The position numbers were made by a program, and so were the translations under genes. From Candidatus Methanomethylophilaceae archaeon (GTDB taxonomy: Archaea > Thermoplasmatota > Thermoplasmata > Methanomassiliicoccales > Methanomethylophilaceae), in assembly GCA_007116915.1 (NCBI GenBank), contig SKHQ01000058.1, forward strand, positions 1 to 5,421: a stretch of 5,421 bases of DNA, written 5' to 3'. The notes under the pieces are model-generated. The model saw only the letters and a list, made by a program, of their open reading frames with translations. It did not search any database and had not been told where the DNA came from. Positions 1-5,205 of this stretch are shown here, piece by piece; within the stretch, counting starts at the first letter, position 1; the number at the start of each line of letters is the position of its first letter.

Positions 1-142
1 ATCAAAAGATGATATCATGCTTGGATGGTAAATAATTAAAGCATCCAATTGAAAAAAGGGTAATATTTCGTGCTTAAATGGTTCTTTTTAACAACCTTAT
101 GGTTGAAATGAAACTTTATTAGGTATTGATTTACCAGTGAAT
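1..142. other. AT-rich intergenic region at the left edge
   Basis: No convincing coding sequence is visible here and base composition is clearly richer in A+T than in the genes. It contains a perfect 10-bp palindrome (ATGATATCAT, 9-18), a 7-bp inverted repeat (TTGGATG 21-27 and CATCCAA 42-48) with a 14-nt loop, a small hairpin (CAACC 92-96, GGTTG 101-105, loop TTAT), and an exact ATGGTT direct repeat at 78-83 and 99-104. The last part carries the promoter of the first + strand gene. Whatever gene lies further left is outside the window. Confidence 0.6.
108..122 (+). promoter_or_regulatory. BRE/TATA-like archaeal promoter of the membrane protein-flavodoxin unit
   Basis: A purine-rich BRE-like stretch (ATGAAAC, 108-114) is followed by a TATA-like box (TTTATTA, 115-121). 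The box centre is about 25 nt before the ATG at 143, the usual archaeal distance from TATA box to transcription start. The mRNA would then begin at or next to this ATG, that is, be leaderless. This agrees with the absence of any Shine-Dalgarno sequence in front of the gene. It is a pattern match only. Confidence 0.45.
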
Positions 143-553
143 ATGACAAAAAAGATTTTAGGTCGAAGAAGCGGCATAGTTCTGGTATGCGCTCTCGCCC
201 TGTTCCAATCGCTGATGCGTTTCGCCATCGCGGGATCAATACTGTTGGGGAACATAGATGCATGGGATGAGGTACTGGTTGCACCCATAACCAATGAGAT
301 GATGCTTGCCCTGAATCTTACATTCATCCTTCTCGGAGCGTTGGGGATGATAACTGCCTATGGATTATGGTCGAACCGGGCGTGGGGTCTGACCGGCACC
401 ATCGCCGTCAGCTTGTTCACAATCGTATTCGATCTGTGGGCGATGTTCGAGTATCAGATGTCGGCCGCTATGGGGCTTTTCCTGCCCGTCGTGTTCATCA
501 TTTACCTGTATCTGATCAAGGATGAGTATTTGCGCGGGGCTGAGCAAGCATGA
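143..553 (+). CDS. Small four-helix integral membrane protein, function unknown
   Basis: A 136-residue protein with a basic N-terminus (MTKKILGRR) and four hydrophobic segments at roughly residues 11-36, 53-75, 82-103 and 108-126, ending in a short charged tail. The pattern LGALGMITAYGLWSNRAWG (about 64-82) resembles many small uncharacterised membrane proteins. I recognise no catalytic or ligand-binding motif and no named family with confidence. An in-frame GTG at 137 is an alternative start. I prefer ATG 143 because it lies about 25 nt from the TATA-like box and there is no ribosome binding site. Its stop overlaps the start of the flavodoxin gene (ATGA), so the two are probably translated together. 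It could anchor or supply electrons to that flavoprotein, which is inference from context only. Confidence 0.75.
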   Translation: MTKKILGRRSGIVLVCALALFQSLMRFAIAGSILLGNIDAWDEVLVAPITNEMMLALNLTFILLGALGMITAYGLWSNRAWGLTGTIAVSLFTIVFDLWAMFEYQMSAAMGLFLPVVFIIYLYLIKDEYLRGAEQA

Positions 554-1083
554 GGTCATTAGTAGCTTTCGGGACCAAGTACGGTTCCACCGAGAAAGTA
601 GCTGAGACCATCGCCGATGTACTGAGGTCATCAGGCCACACCGTTGATGTGGCGGACCTACGCCGAAAGCCCATGTACGAGGTGGATGACTATGATATGG
701 TCGTTATCGGTAGCAGTATAATCGTGGGCGGTTGGTCCAAGGGGTCGAAACGTTTCCTGGAGGAGAATTGTGAGATCCTGCGGAACAAGAAGGTCGCCAT
801 GTTCGTCTGCTGTTCCGAGTCTTATCTCCGGCCGGATGAGAAGGAGGCGCAGAGAAAGAATTTCCTTAGTAACGTAGCTGAGGTGCATGGTCTTGAACCA
901 ATATCACTGGGCCTTTTCGGCGGGGAGATAGACTTCGATAAGTACGGTTTCATGGTGAAGGCGGTGCTTAAGAAGGTCGGTGTGAATAGAGAATTTGAAG
1001 ATGCGGGTGTTGACATATCGCAACGCTTCGACTTCCGTGATTGGAACGATATCAAAGATTGGACCATGCGATTGACCCAATGA
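550..1083 (+). CDS. Flavodoxin-domain protein, HemG/protoporphyrinogen oxidase-like
   Basis: A 177-residue flavodoxin-fold protein. The FMN phosphate loop is TKYGST at residues 9-14, followed by VAETIADVL. A second flavin-contacting strand and loop follows at 48-62 (YDMVVIGSSIIVGGW). The central strand KVAMFVCC is at 81-88. The C-terminal half carries a HemG-like stretch (FDKYGFMVKAVLKKVG, 129-144) and ends with RDWNDIKDW, much like the DW-containing tail of HemG. Length matches HemG (about 180 residues). In bacteria HemG oxidises protoporphyrinogen IX with menaquinone as acceptor, but archaeal relatives of this family are often uncharacterised redox proteins. The exact substrate is therefore not assigned. 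It overlaps the upstream membrane protein by 4 nt, suggesting a membrane-linked electron transfer pair. No strong Shine-Dalgarno sequence precedes it, which fits translational coupling. Confidence 0.85.
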   Translation: MRSLVAFGTKYGSTEKVAETIADVLRSSGHTVDVADLRRKPMYEVDDYDMVVIGSSIIVGGWSKGSKRFLEENCEILRNKKVAMFVCCSESYLRPDEKEAQRKNFLSNVAEVHGLEPISLGLFGGEIDFDKYGFMVKAVLKKVGVNREFEDAGVDISQRFDFRDWNDIKDWTMRLTQ

Positions 1084-1089
1084 ACAAAC

Positions 1090-1113
1090 CACTTTCCTCA
1101 TTTCTTTCCATAC
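1090..1113 (+). terminator. Possible pyrimidine-rich transcription stop after the flavodoxin gene
   Basis: Just after the TGA at 1081-1083 the + strand has several short T runs in a pyrimidine-rich stretch (TTTCC, CATTTC, TTTCC). Archaeal RNA polymerase stops at T-rich tracts without needing a hairpin. The stretch lies partly inside the 3' end of the opposing methyltransferase gene. The T runs are only three long, so this is a weak call. No comparable T tract is seen for the - strand operon just past 1098. Confidence 0.22.
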
Positions 1114-1835
1114 TTACCTCTTAAGGGAACATAGACGACCGTGGTCAATGTCTCCGATCTCCGTCCTCCTTCCTTATCCACGTCCATTTTCATCAGGTAT
1201 TGGTAGCCGTCCCCTCCGACAGGAAATACAATGGTCCCAGGCTTCCGTAGTTGTTCTATCACGGCCGTGGGCTCGTCGGGACAGGCGGCGGTTATGGATA
1301 TCTTGTCATAGGGTGCCAGTTCCGCATGGCCTTCTGAACCGTCGCCCAATTGGGTGATGACATCGTCATAACCTCCGCGTTTCAGATTCCCATCTCCGAA
1401 ACGGTAAGTCTCGGGATCCAACTCTATGCTCACAACCCTACCGGACGGCCCGACCAATTCCCTTGCCAAGGCCGCTCCGTATCCCGAGCCGAGGCCGACC
1501 TCCAGAATGGAATCACCGGGCCCCAGCCCCATTGCCTCGTAGTAGATGCAGTAGGTGTGAATACACGATATGGTGGCATTTTCCCCTGGAATCGGCAACG
1601 GAGTCTCAGAATAGCTTAAATCCCTCATGCTAGGAGGGACAAAATCCTCACGTGGAACTTTTAGCACCGCATTTGCCACCGCATCGGTTTTGATGTAGCC
1701 TTTGCTCCTCAACCATCTGACAAGACTGCCTCTCTGCTTGAGGAGCAGCCCCTCATCGCTATACGCACCCGTGGAAATCACTCCTTGAAGTTGAAACTCT
1801 GAGTCCGAAGGTAAAAAGATTGTGACTAGGCCCAA
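1098..1835 (-). CDS. pcm: Protein-L-isoaspartate O-methyltransferase-like SAM methyltransferase
   Basis: A protein of 245 residues from a TTG start. PCMT enzymes use S-adenosylmethionine to methylate isoaspartyl residues of damaged proteins. Visible family signatures are LVRWLRSKGYI (38-48), VPREDFVPP (60-68), ETPLPIPGENATIS (77-90), SAM motif I LEVGLGSGYG (111-120), the acidic residue of SIELD (E138), GDG (164-166), APYDKISITAACP (174-186), FPVGG (204-208) and the typical tail VYVPLRGKYG (234-243). Two spots deviate from the commonest form: SAPHM is SCIHT (90-94), keeping Ser90 and His93, and VGTGSG is VGLGSG. The TTG abuts the upstream stop (TGATTG), favouring coupled translation. It gives an N-terminus longer than usual, so GTG at 1781 is possible. 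Fourth in a carotenoid operon, it may be a passenger repair enzyme or may have another acceptor. The latter is speculation. Confidence 0.85.
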   Translation of the reverse strand: MGLVTIFLPSDSEFQLQGVISTGAYSDEGLLLKQRGSLVRWLRSKGYIKTDAVANAVLKVPREDFVPPSMRDLSYSETPLPIPGENATISCIHTYCIYYEAMGLGPGDSILEVGLGSGYGAALARELVGPSGRVVSIELDPETYRFGDGNLKRGGYDDVITQLGDGSEGHAELAPYDKISITAACPDEPTAVIEQLRKPGTIVFPVGGDGYQYLMKMDVDKEGGRRSETLTTVVYVPLRGKYGKK

Positions 1836-2699
1836 TCAAATCAAGGATGATTTTATGATCACCAACGAGAGGAACAACAATCCTCCCAACGTGGTGTTGA
1901 TGTATGGGAGGTACCAGTATACGCGGTTGATATCCAGCCGACGATCAATAAGAAGGGCGGCGGGCACGGCCGGATAGATCAGAATCAGGAAAGCCAGAGG
2001 GTGGAAGGAGGTCAACATCAGTGTCAGGATCGCCAGCATGGACCAGAAGAACATACAGATCATCAAGGACGCATCATGGCCGAAAAGCACGGCTGAAGTC
2101 CTGATTCCCACCGCACGGTCGTACTCGATGTCGGGTACGGCCGAGAAAAGATGCATGGCCGCCACATGGAAGAACCCCGCAAGAACGAGGACCCATGGCG
2201 GCATGGCGCCCGCCGCCAGTAGGTAACCGAAAACACCGGGCATGATGTAGAGCATGTTCGATGAGAAATCCAGTACGGGTATCCCTTTGAACCTGAGTGG
2301 CGGGGCGCTGTAGAAGTATGCTAAGAACAGGAAGGTCAGGAACACCAGTCTTTCTTCCAATGTTTGTGTAATAATCAGTAGCAGACTGATGAAAGTGACC
2401 AAGGCCAGGGCCGAAACCAATCGTCCACGGTCGGATTCCACCAGAAGATTCTCTTTATCCGTCTTCTTAGGATTGAGGGCGTCGGTCTCCTCGTCCTTAA
2501 GGTCGTTGATGCCGTAGATGAATACGTTGGCTATGAAGAAGAAGTAAACCAGGTATACGTAGTAAGGCAACTCGAAGAATGCATCGATGCTATCCATGCC
2601 TAGAGCATAACCGACGACATACGTGCCGCCGGTGTATATCCAGAACCGGAACCTCGATACCGTGAATAGGAACGATAGGAAACCGGAGATATCCCGCAT
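1836..2699 (-). CDS. lyeJ: UbiA-family prenyltransferase, probable lycopene elongase (C45/C50 carotenoid synthesis)
   Basis: A 287-residue polytopic membrane protein with about nine hydrophobic segments (near 18-35, 44-64, 94-113, 118-135, 149-165, 169-188, 210-230, 235-251, 264-283), as in UbiA enzymes. The first Asp-rich motif is N65-D66-x2-D69-x3-D73, the second D190-x3-D194 followed by GIRT (198-201). These bind Mg2+ and the prenyl diphosphate. YSAPPLRFKGIPVLD (130-144) and FSAVPDIEYDRAVGIRTSA (185-203) are the forms I associate with haloarchaeal LyeJ and bacterial CrtEb. Those enzymes add dimethylallyl units to the ends of lycopene, giving acyclic C45 and C50 carotenoids. Position directly behind crtI-crtB supports this role. 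ATG at 2699 follows the crtB stop after 2 nt, with GGAG at 2711-2714 as a ribosome site. Other UbiA members, such as the archaeal ether-lipid enzyme DGGGP synthase, are less likely in this context. Confidence 0.82.
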   Translation of the reverse strand: MRDISGFLSFLFTVSRFRFWIYTGGTYVVGYALGMDSIDAFFELPYYVYLVYFFFIANVFIYGINDLKDEETDALNPKKTDKENLLVESDRGRLVSALALVTFISLLLIITQTLEERLVFLTFLFLAYFYSAPPLRFKGIPVLDFSSNMLYIMPGVFGYLLAAGAMPPWVLVLAGFFHVAAMHLFSAVPDIEYDRAVGIRTSAVLFGHDASLMICMFFWSMLAILTLMLTSFHPLAFLILIYPAVPAALLIDRRLDINRVYWYLPYINTTLGGLLFLSLVIIKSSLI

Positions 2700-2701
2700 C
2701 C

Positions 2702-3577
2702 TCAGCTCAGCTCCCCGTTCTTGAGCATCGACAGCGAATTGGGTCCGAATGTGAATACGAACAGCATGACCATCGCTCCGTGGCGAAGTATGCGCAGCTT
2801 ACTGGGCTTGATCTTGTAACGGAATACGCTGAAAGGATCCTTGGCGATCTCCTGCGCCGTCCAGGAGTACATGTTCGATGCCGTTTTTATGGGCACAAGG
2901 AATCTGAACGGTATGTAGTGGAAACCACTCTCCGCCTGGCTCTGCCATTCGGAGTATCTGGATATCTGTTGGCGGATGAAGGCACGGAAACCTTCGGGGT
3001 TGCTCCGGGCCGTCTCCTCACTCATGTCCTCCAGGCCGAAGACCTTCATCTCCTCACGGGGGAAGTAGCATCGACCCAATGTAATGTCCTCGTCAACATC
3101 ACGTATGAAATTGATGTACTGCATCGCCTTCCCCAGCATGCGGGCGGCATGGTAGGACTCCTTGGGGAGGTCCATCACTTTTGCCATCATCAATCCGACC
3201 ACCTCCGAGGATCCGTAGAGGTAGACGTCCAAGGTGGTATGGTTATCGTACGAACTTATGGTAAGGTCCATCTCCATGGAATGCAGGAAGGCGTCAACCC
3301 AAACGGGATCGAAATCCTTTCGGCGCATCAGGTCCACGAAGCCGTCAATTACCACGTCACCGCTTGCCTTCCCGGCCAAGGACTCCCGGTACAGTTCGCA
3401 GAACTCATGGAACTCATCCACCTTCTGAGGGATACTGTCCACGTAATCATCGGCGACACGTACGAACGAGTACAGGAGGGATATGTCCCTCCTGTTCTGT
3501 TTGGGAAACAGCAATGTGCTGTTGAAGTAGGTGGTACTCCCTTGCTGGAATATCCTTTTGTGAGTCTCTTCGTACAA
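2702..3577 (-). CDS. crtB: Phytoene synthase (squalene/phytoene synthase family)
   Basis: A 291-residue enzyme expected to join two geranylgeranyl diphosphates head to head to 15-cis-phytoene, the first committed step of carotenoid synthesis. The N-terminal form YEETHKRIFQQGSTTYF (2-18) and LLYSFVRVADDYVDS (34-48) contain the first Asp-rich Mg2+ motif, D43/D44/D47. YGSSEVVG (121-128) and QYINFIRDVDEDITLGRCYFP (153-173) hold Q153, N156, R159 and the second motif D160-x3-D164. The RCYFP ending is typical of CrtB over squalene synthases. Length is normal. The start is TTG at 3577: an in-frame TGA lies three codons upstream, and GGAGGG (3588-3593) sits about 11 nt before it, overlapping the crtI stop. 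The ATG at 3587 is out of frame. A hydrophobic stretch near 264-280 may touch the membrane. The related squalene or diapophytoene synthases are less likely given the elongase neighbour. Confidence 0.93.
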   Translation of the reverse strand: MYEETHKRIFQQGSTTYFNSTLLFPKQNRRDISLLYSFVRVADDYVDSIPQKVDEFHEFCELYRESLAGKASGDVVIDGFVDLMRRKDFDPVWVDAFLHSMEMDLTISSYDNHTTLDVYLYGSSEVVGLMMAKVMDLPKESYHAARMLGKAMQYINFIRDVDEDITLGRCYFPREEMKVFGLEDMSEETARSNPEGFRAFIRQQISRYSEWQSQAESGFHYIPFRFLVPIKTASNMYSWTAQEIAKDPFSVFRYKIKPSKLRILRHGAMVMLFVFTFGPNSLSMLKNGELS

Positions 3578-3587
3578 CTTCTCTCAT

Positions 3588-3593
3588 CCCTCC
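3588..3593 (-). promoter_or_regulatory. Shine-Dalgarno site of crtB overlapping the crtI stop codon
   Basis: GGAGGG on the - strand begins at the last base of the crtI TAG stop (3593-3595) and lies about 11 nt before the TTG at 3577. This spacing is a little long but the match is strong. It is what decides the TTG start for crtB, since no other in-frame start exists between the upstream stop and the conserved N-terminus. Overlap with the stop suggests that translation of crtI and crtB is coupled. Confidence 0.6.
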
Positions 3594-5068
3594 TACAATC
3601 CCAACTCATCCGAGATGCGGTCGGCGACTATGGTGGATGCTATGAGCACCATCGGCACGCCGATACCTGGATGGGTGTACCCTCCCGTGTAGTAGAGGTT
3701 CGGTGATTTCTTGCTACGGTGTGCGGGGCGCCAAATTGCGGTCTGCAACAGTGTGTGGGCCAATCCTAGCGATGTTCCGCGCAGGGCGTTGTAACGGTCC
3801 TTGAAATCTTCCAGTGCGAAAATCCTCTTGGTCTCTATATACGGTCGGATGTCCTCGCCTATCTTAACCGCAATATCATCCAGTATCTTCTCCAAGAAAG
3901 CATCGCGCCTTGCCTCGGTATCCTCGATCCCTGGTGCCAGTGGTACCAATATGAACAGAGTGTCACAACCCTCCGGAGCGGCGGTGGTATCCGTCCTCGA
4001 TGGAACGTTGACATAATAGGAGGGCTTGTCAGGCCAGGCGGCCTTCTTAGGATTGAACAGCTGGTCGAAACCCTCTTCCCAGTCGTCATCAAGGAAAAGT
4101 GTGTGATGGTCGAAGGCGTCGAACTTCTTGTTGACGCCCACGTAAGCCACCAAAGCCGATGGCGCCAATACGCGCTTCTTCCAGTATTTCTCACTATATG
4201 TCCTTAGATTGTCCGGTACAAGGTCCATCTCGGAATGGGCGTAATCAGCGTTTACTATGACGATGTCTGCTTCGTATGTTCCTTGGGATGTCCTGACACC
4301 TACTGCCTTATCCCCTTCGAACATAATCTCCTCCACTGGCTCGTTGAAACAGTACTCGACTCCCAGTTCTTCGGACAATCTGTAGATAGAATCAGCAACC
4401 TTCCGCATCCCTCCCTCGGGATAGAAGACGCCCATTGTGATGTCTATGTGCGACATCATGTGATAGAAAGAGGGGGTGTTGTTCGGTGCGCCACCAAGGA
4501 AGCCGATGGAGTATTCGACCACCCTCTTGGCCTCTTTACTCTCGAAATGCTTGCTGACGAACTTATCGAGGTTCTGGAAAACATTCAGCTTCCTACCCTC
4601 CTTCATCAGACGACGATTGAACATGTCACCTAGCTTCTCATAATCGTGATACAGGAGTTCGTTAACAGCCAACTCGTACTTCTCTTTGGCCGATTCCAAA
4701 TATCTCTTCAGTTTTTCAGCGCCGTCATCCTCGAAGGAATCGAACAACCTGTAGTTTTCCTCGATGTCCGAATGGATGTCGACGCTCCGGTCCGCACCGA
4801 AGTACATACGGTATGACGGATCCAATCTCTTGAGTTCAAAGAAATCCTCGGTTGTCTTGCCGAAACGGGAGAAGAATCTTTCGAATATGTCCGGCATGAG
4901 ATACCAGGATGGGCCCATATCGAATGTATATCCTTTGTCGGTGTGGACACTGGCCCTGCCGCCTGGACTCTCGTTCTTCTCAAATACTTTCACATCCACG
5001 CCCTTTTGGGCCAAAAGGGCCGCTGCGGAGAGCCCACCGAAACCGCTACCGATAACAATTACCTTCAA
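3593..5068 (-). CDS. crtI: Phytoene desaturase (CrtI-type FAD-dependent carotenoid desaturase)
   Basis: A 491-residue flavoprotein expected to introduce double bonds into phytoene on the way to lycopene, working at the membrane surface. The N-terminal Rossmann fold MKVIVIGSGFGGLSAA (GxGxxG at 7-12) ends with the FAD ribose-binding Glu30 in VFEKN. GGRAS (36-40) and GYTFDMGPSW (46-55) are typical of the family. The C-terminal FAD motif is NLYYTGGYTHPGIGVP (457-472), the CrtI signature. I chose TTG at 5068 because GGAGG (5076-5080) sits 7 nt upstream and the protein then begins exactly as CrtI enzymes do. A GTG at 5092 would add eight residues encoded across that ribosome site. First gene of the operon, 15 nt before crtB. 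Number of desaturation steps, and whether it also does the 3,4-desaturation normally done by CrtD, cannot be read from sequence. Confidence 0.93.
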   Translation of the reverse strand: MKVIVIGSGFGGLSAAALLAQKGVDVKVFEKNESPGGRASVHTDKGYTFDMGPSWYLMPDIFERFFSRFGKTTEDFFELKRLDPSYRMYFGADRSVDIHSDIEENYRLFDSFEDDGAEKLKRYLESAKEKYELAVNELLYHDYEKLGDMFNRRLMKEGRKLNVFQNLDKFVSKHFESKEAKRVVEYSIGFLGGAPNNTPSFYHMMSHIDITMGVFYPEGGMRKVADSIYRLSEELGVEYCFNEPVEEIMFEGDKAVGVRTSQGTYEADIVIVNADYAHSEMDLVPDNLRTYSEKYWKKRVLAPSALVAYVGVNKKFDAFDHHTLFLDDDWEEGFDQLFNPKKAAWPDKPSYYVNVPSRTDTTAAPEGCDTLFILVPLAPGIEDTEARRDAFLEKILDDIAVKIGEDIRPYIETKRIFALEDFKDRYNALRGTSLGLAHTLLQTAIWRPAHRSKKSPNLYYTGGYTHPGIGVPMVLIASTIVADRISDELGL

Positions 5069-5075
5069 ATCCAAT

Positions 5076-5080
5076 CCTCC
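5076..5080 (-). promoter_or_regulatory. Shine-Dalgarno site that fixes a TTG start for crtI
   Basis: GGAGG on the - strand is separated by 7 nt (GAT just before the codon) from TTG at 5068. This is the ideal spacing, whereas it lies downstream of the alternative GTG at 5092 and could not serve it. The TTG start also gives the expected CrtI N-terminus MKVIVIGSGFGG. Confidence 0.7.
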
Positions 5081-5092
5081 AACCCCGAACAC

Positions 5093-5106
5093 ACGTCAGT
5101 TGACGT
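5093..5106. promoter_or_regulatory. Perfect inverted repeat, possible operator of the crt operon
   Basis: ACGTCA and TGACGT face each other around a 2-nt spacer, making a perfect 6+6 bp inverted repeat. The loop would be too short for a stable RNA hairpin, so a dimeric DNA-binding protein is the more natural reading. It lies between the TATA-like boxes and the crtI ribosome site, at or just after the predicted transcription start, where archaeal repressors often bind. No regulator gene is present in the window. Confidence 0.35.
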
Positions 5107-5143
5107 ATAAAGAGTGGCATTCTAATTATTATAATATTTCTCA
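5106..5143 (-). promoter_or_regulatory. Candidate archaeal promoter region of the crt operon
   Basis: Two TATA-like boxes are visible on the - strand. The distal one (TATTATAA, 5136 to 5129) is preceded by a good BRE-like GAGAAA and predicts transcription start near 5106, giving a leader of about 37 nt. The proximal one (TTTATA, 5111 to 5106) predicts a start near 5083, leaving about 15 nt with the ribosome site close to the 5' end, but its BRE region is poor. I favour the distal box slightly. Both serve the leading crtI gene. Confidence 0.45.
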
Positions 5144-5164
5144 AAAGTGATTTTTTGATTAGAA

Positions 5165-5205
5165 CAATTGTTGTTTTATACGAAGAACCAAGCAATTGTC
5201 GTGTT
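5165..5205. repeat. Imperfect 13-bp direct repeat around CAATTGT upstream of the crt promoter
   Basis: CAATTGTTGTTTT (5165-5177) and CAATTGTCGTGTT (5193-5205) match at 11 of 13 positions, 28 bp apart. Each contains the palindromic core CAATTG, and the first lies in a 10-bp palindrome. They are about 30-70 bp upstream of the favoured crtI TATA box, where an activator could sit. They also flank a + strand TATA-like sequence (TTTTATA, 5174-5180), so they could instead control a rightward transcript. Confidence 0.35.

Noticed and set aside
21..48. 7-bp inverted repeat TTGGATG/CATCCAA as an intrinsic terminator
   Set aside because: There is no T run after the hairpin on the + strand, and on the - strand the T6 lies before it. 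No gene ending here is visible, so it was kept only as a note in the intergenic entry.
1836..2699. UbiA protein as the ether-lipid enzyme DGGGP synthase
   Set aside because: The second Asp motif with PDIEYDRAVGIRT and YSAPPLRFK, together with position behind crtI-crtB, favour a lycopene elongase, though only a tree would settle it.
2780..3706. Long + strand open frame of 308 codons antisense to crtB and the end of crtI
   Set aside because: The opposite strand carries clear phytoene synthase motifs over the whole stretch. The antisense translation shows no family features, so it is most likely an open frame caused by codon bias.
4235..4633. A 132-codon + strand frame inside crtI
   Set aside because: It lies wholly within the well-supported desaturase gene and has no recognisable motif or ribosome site.
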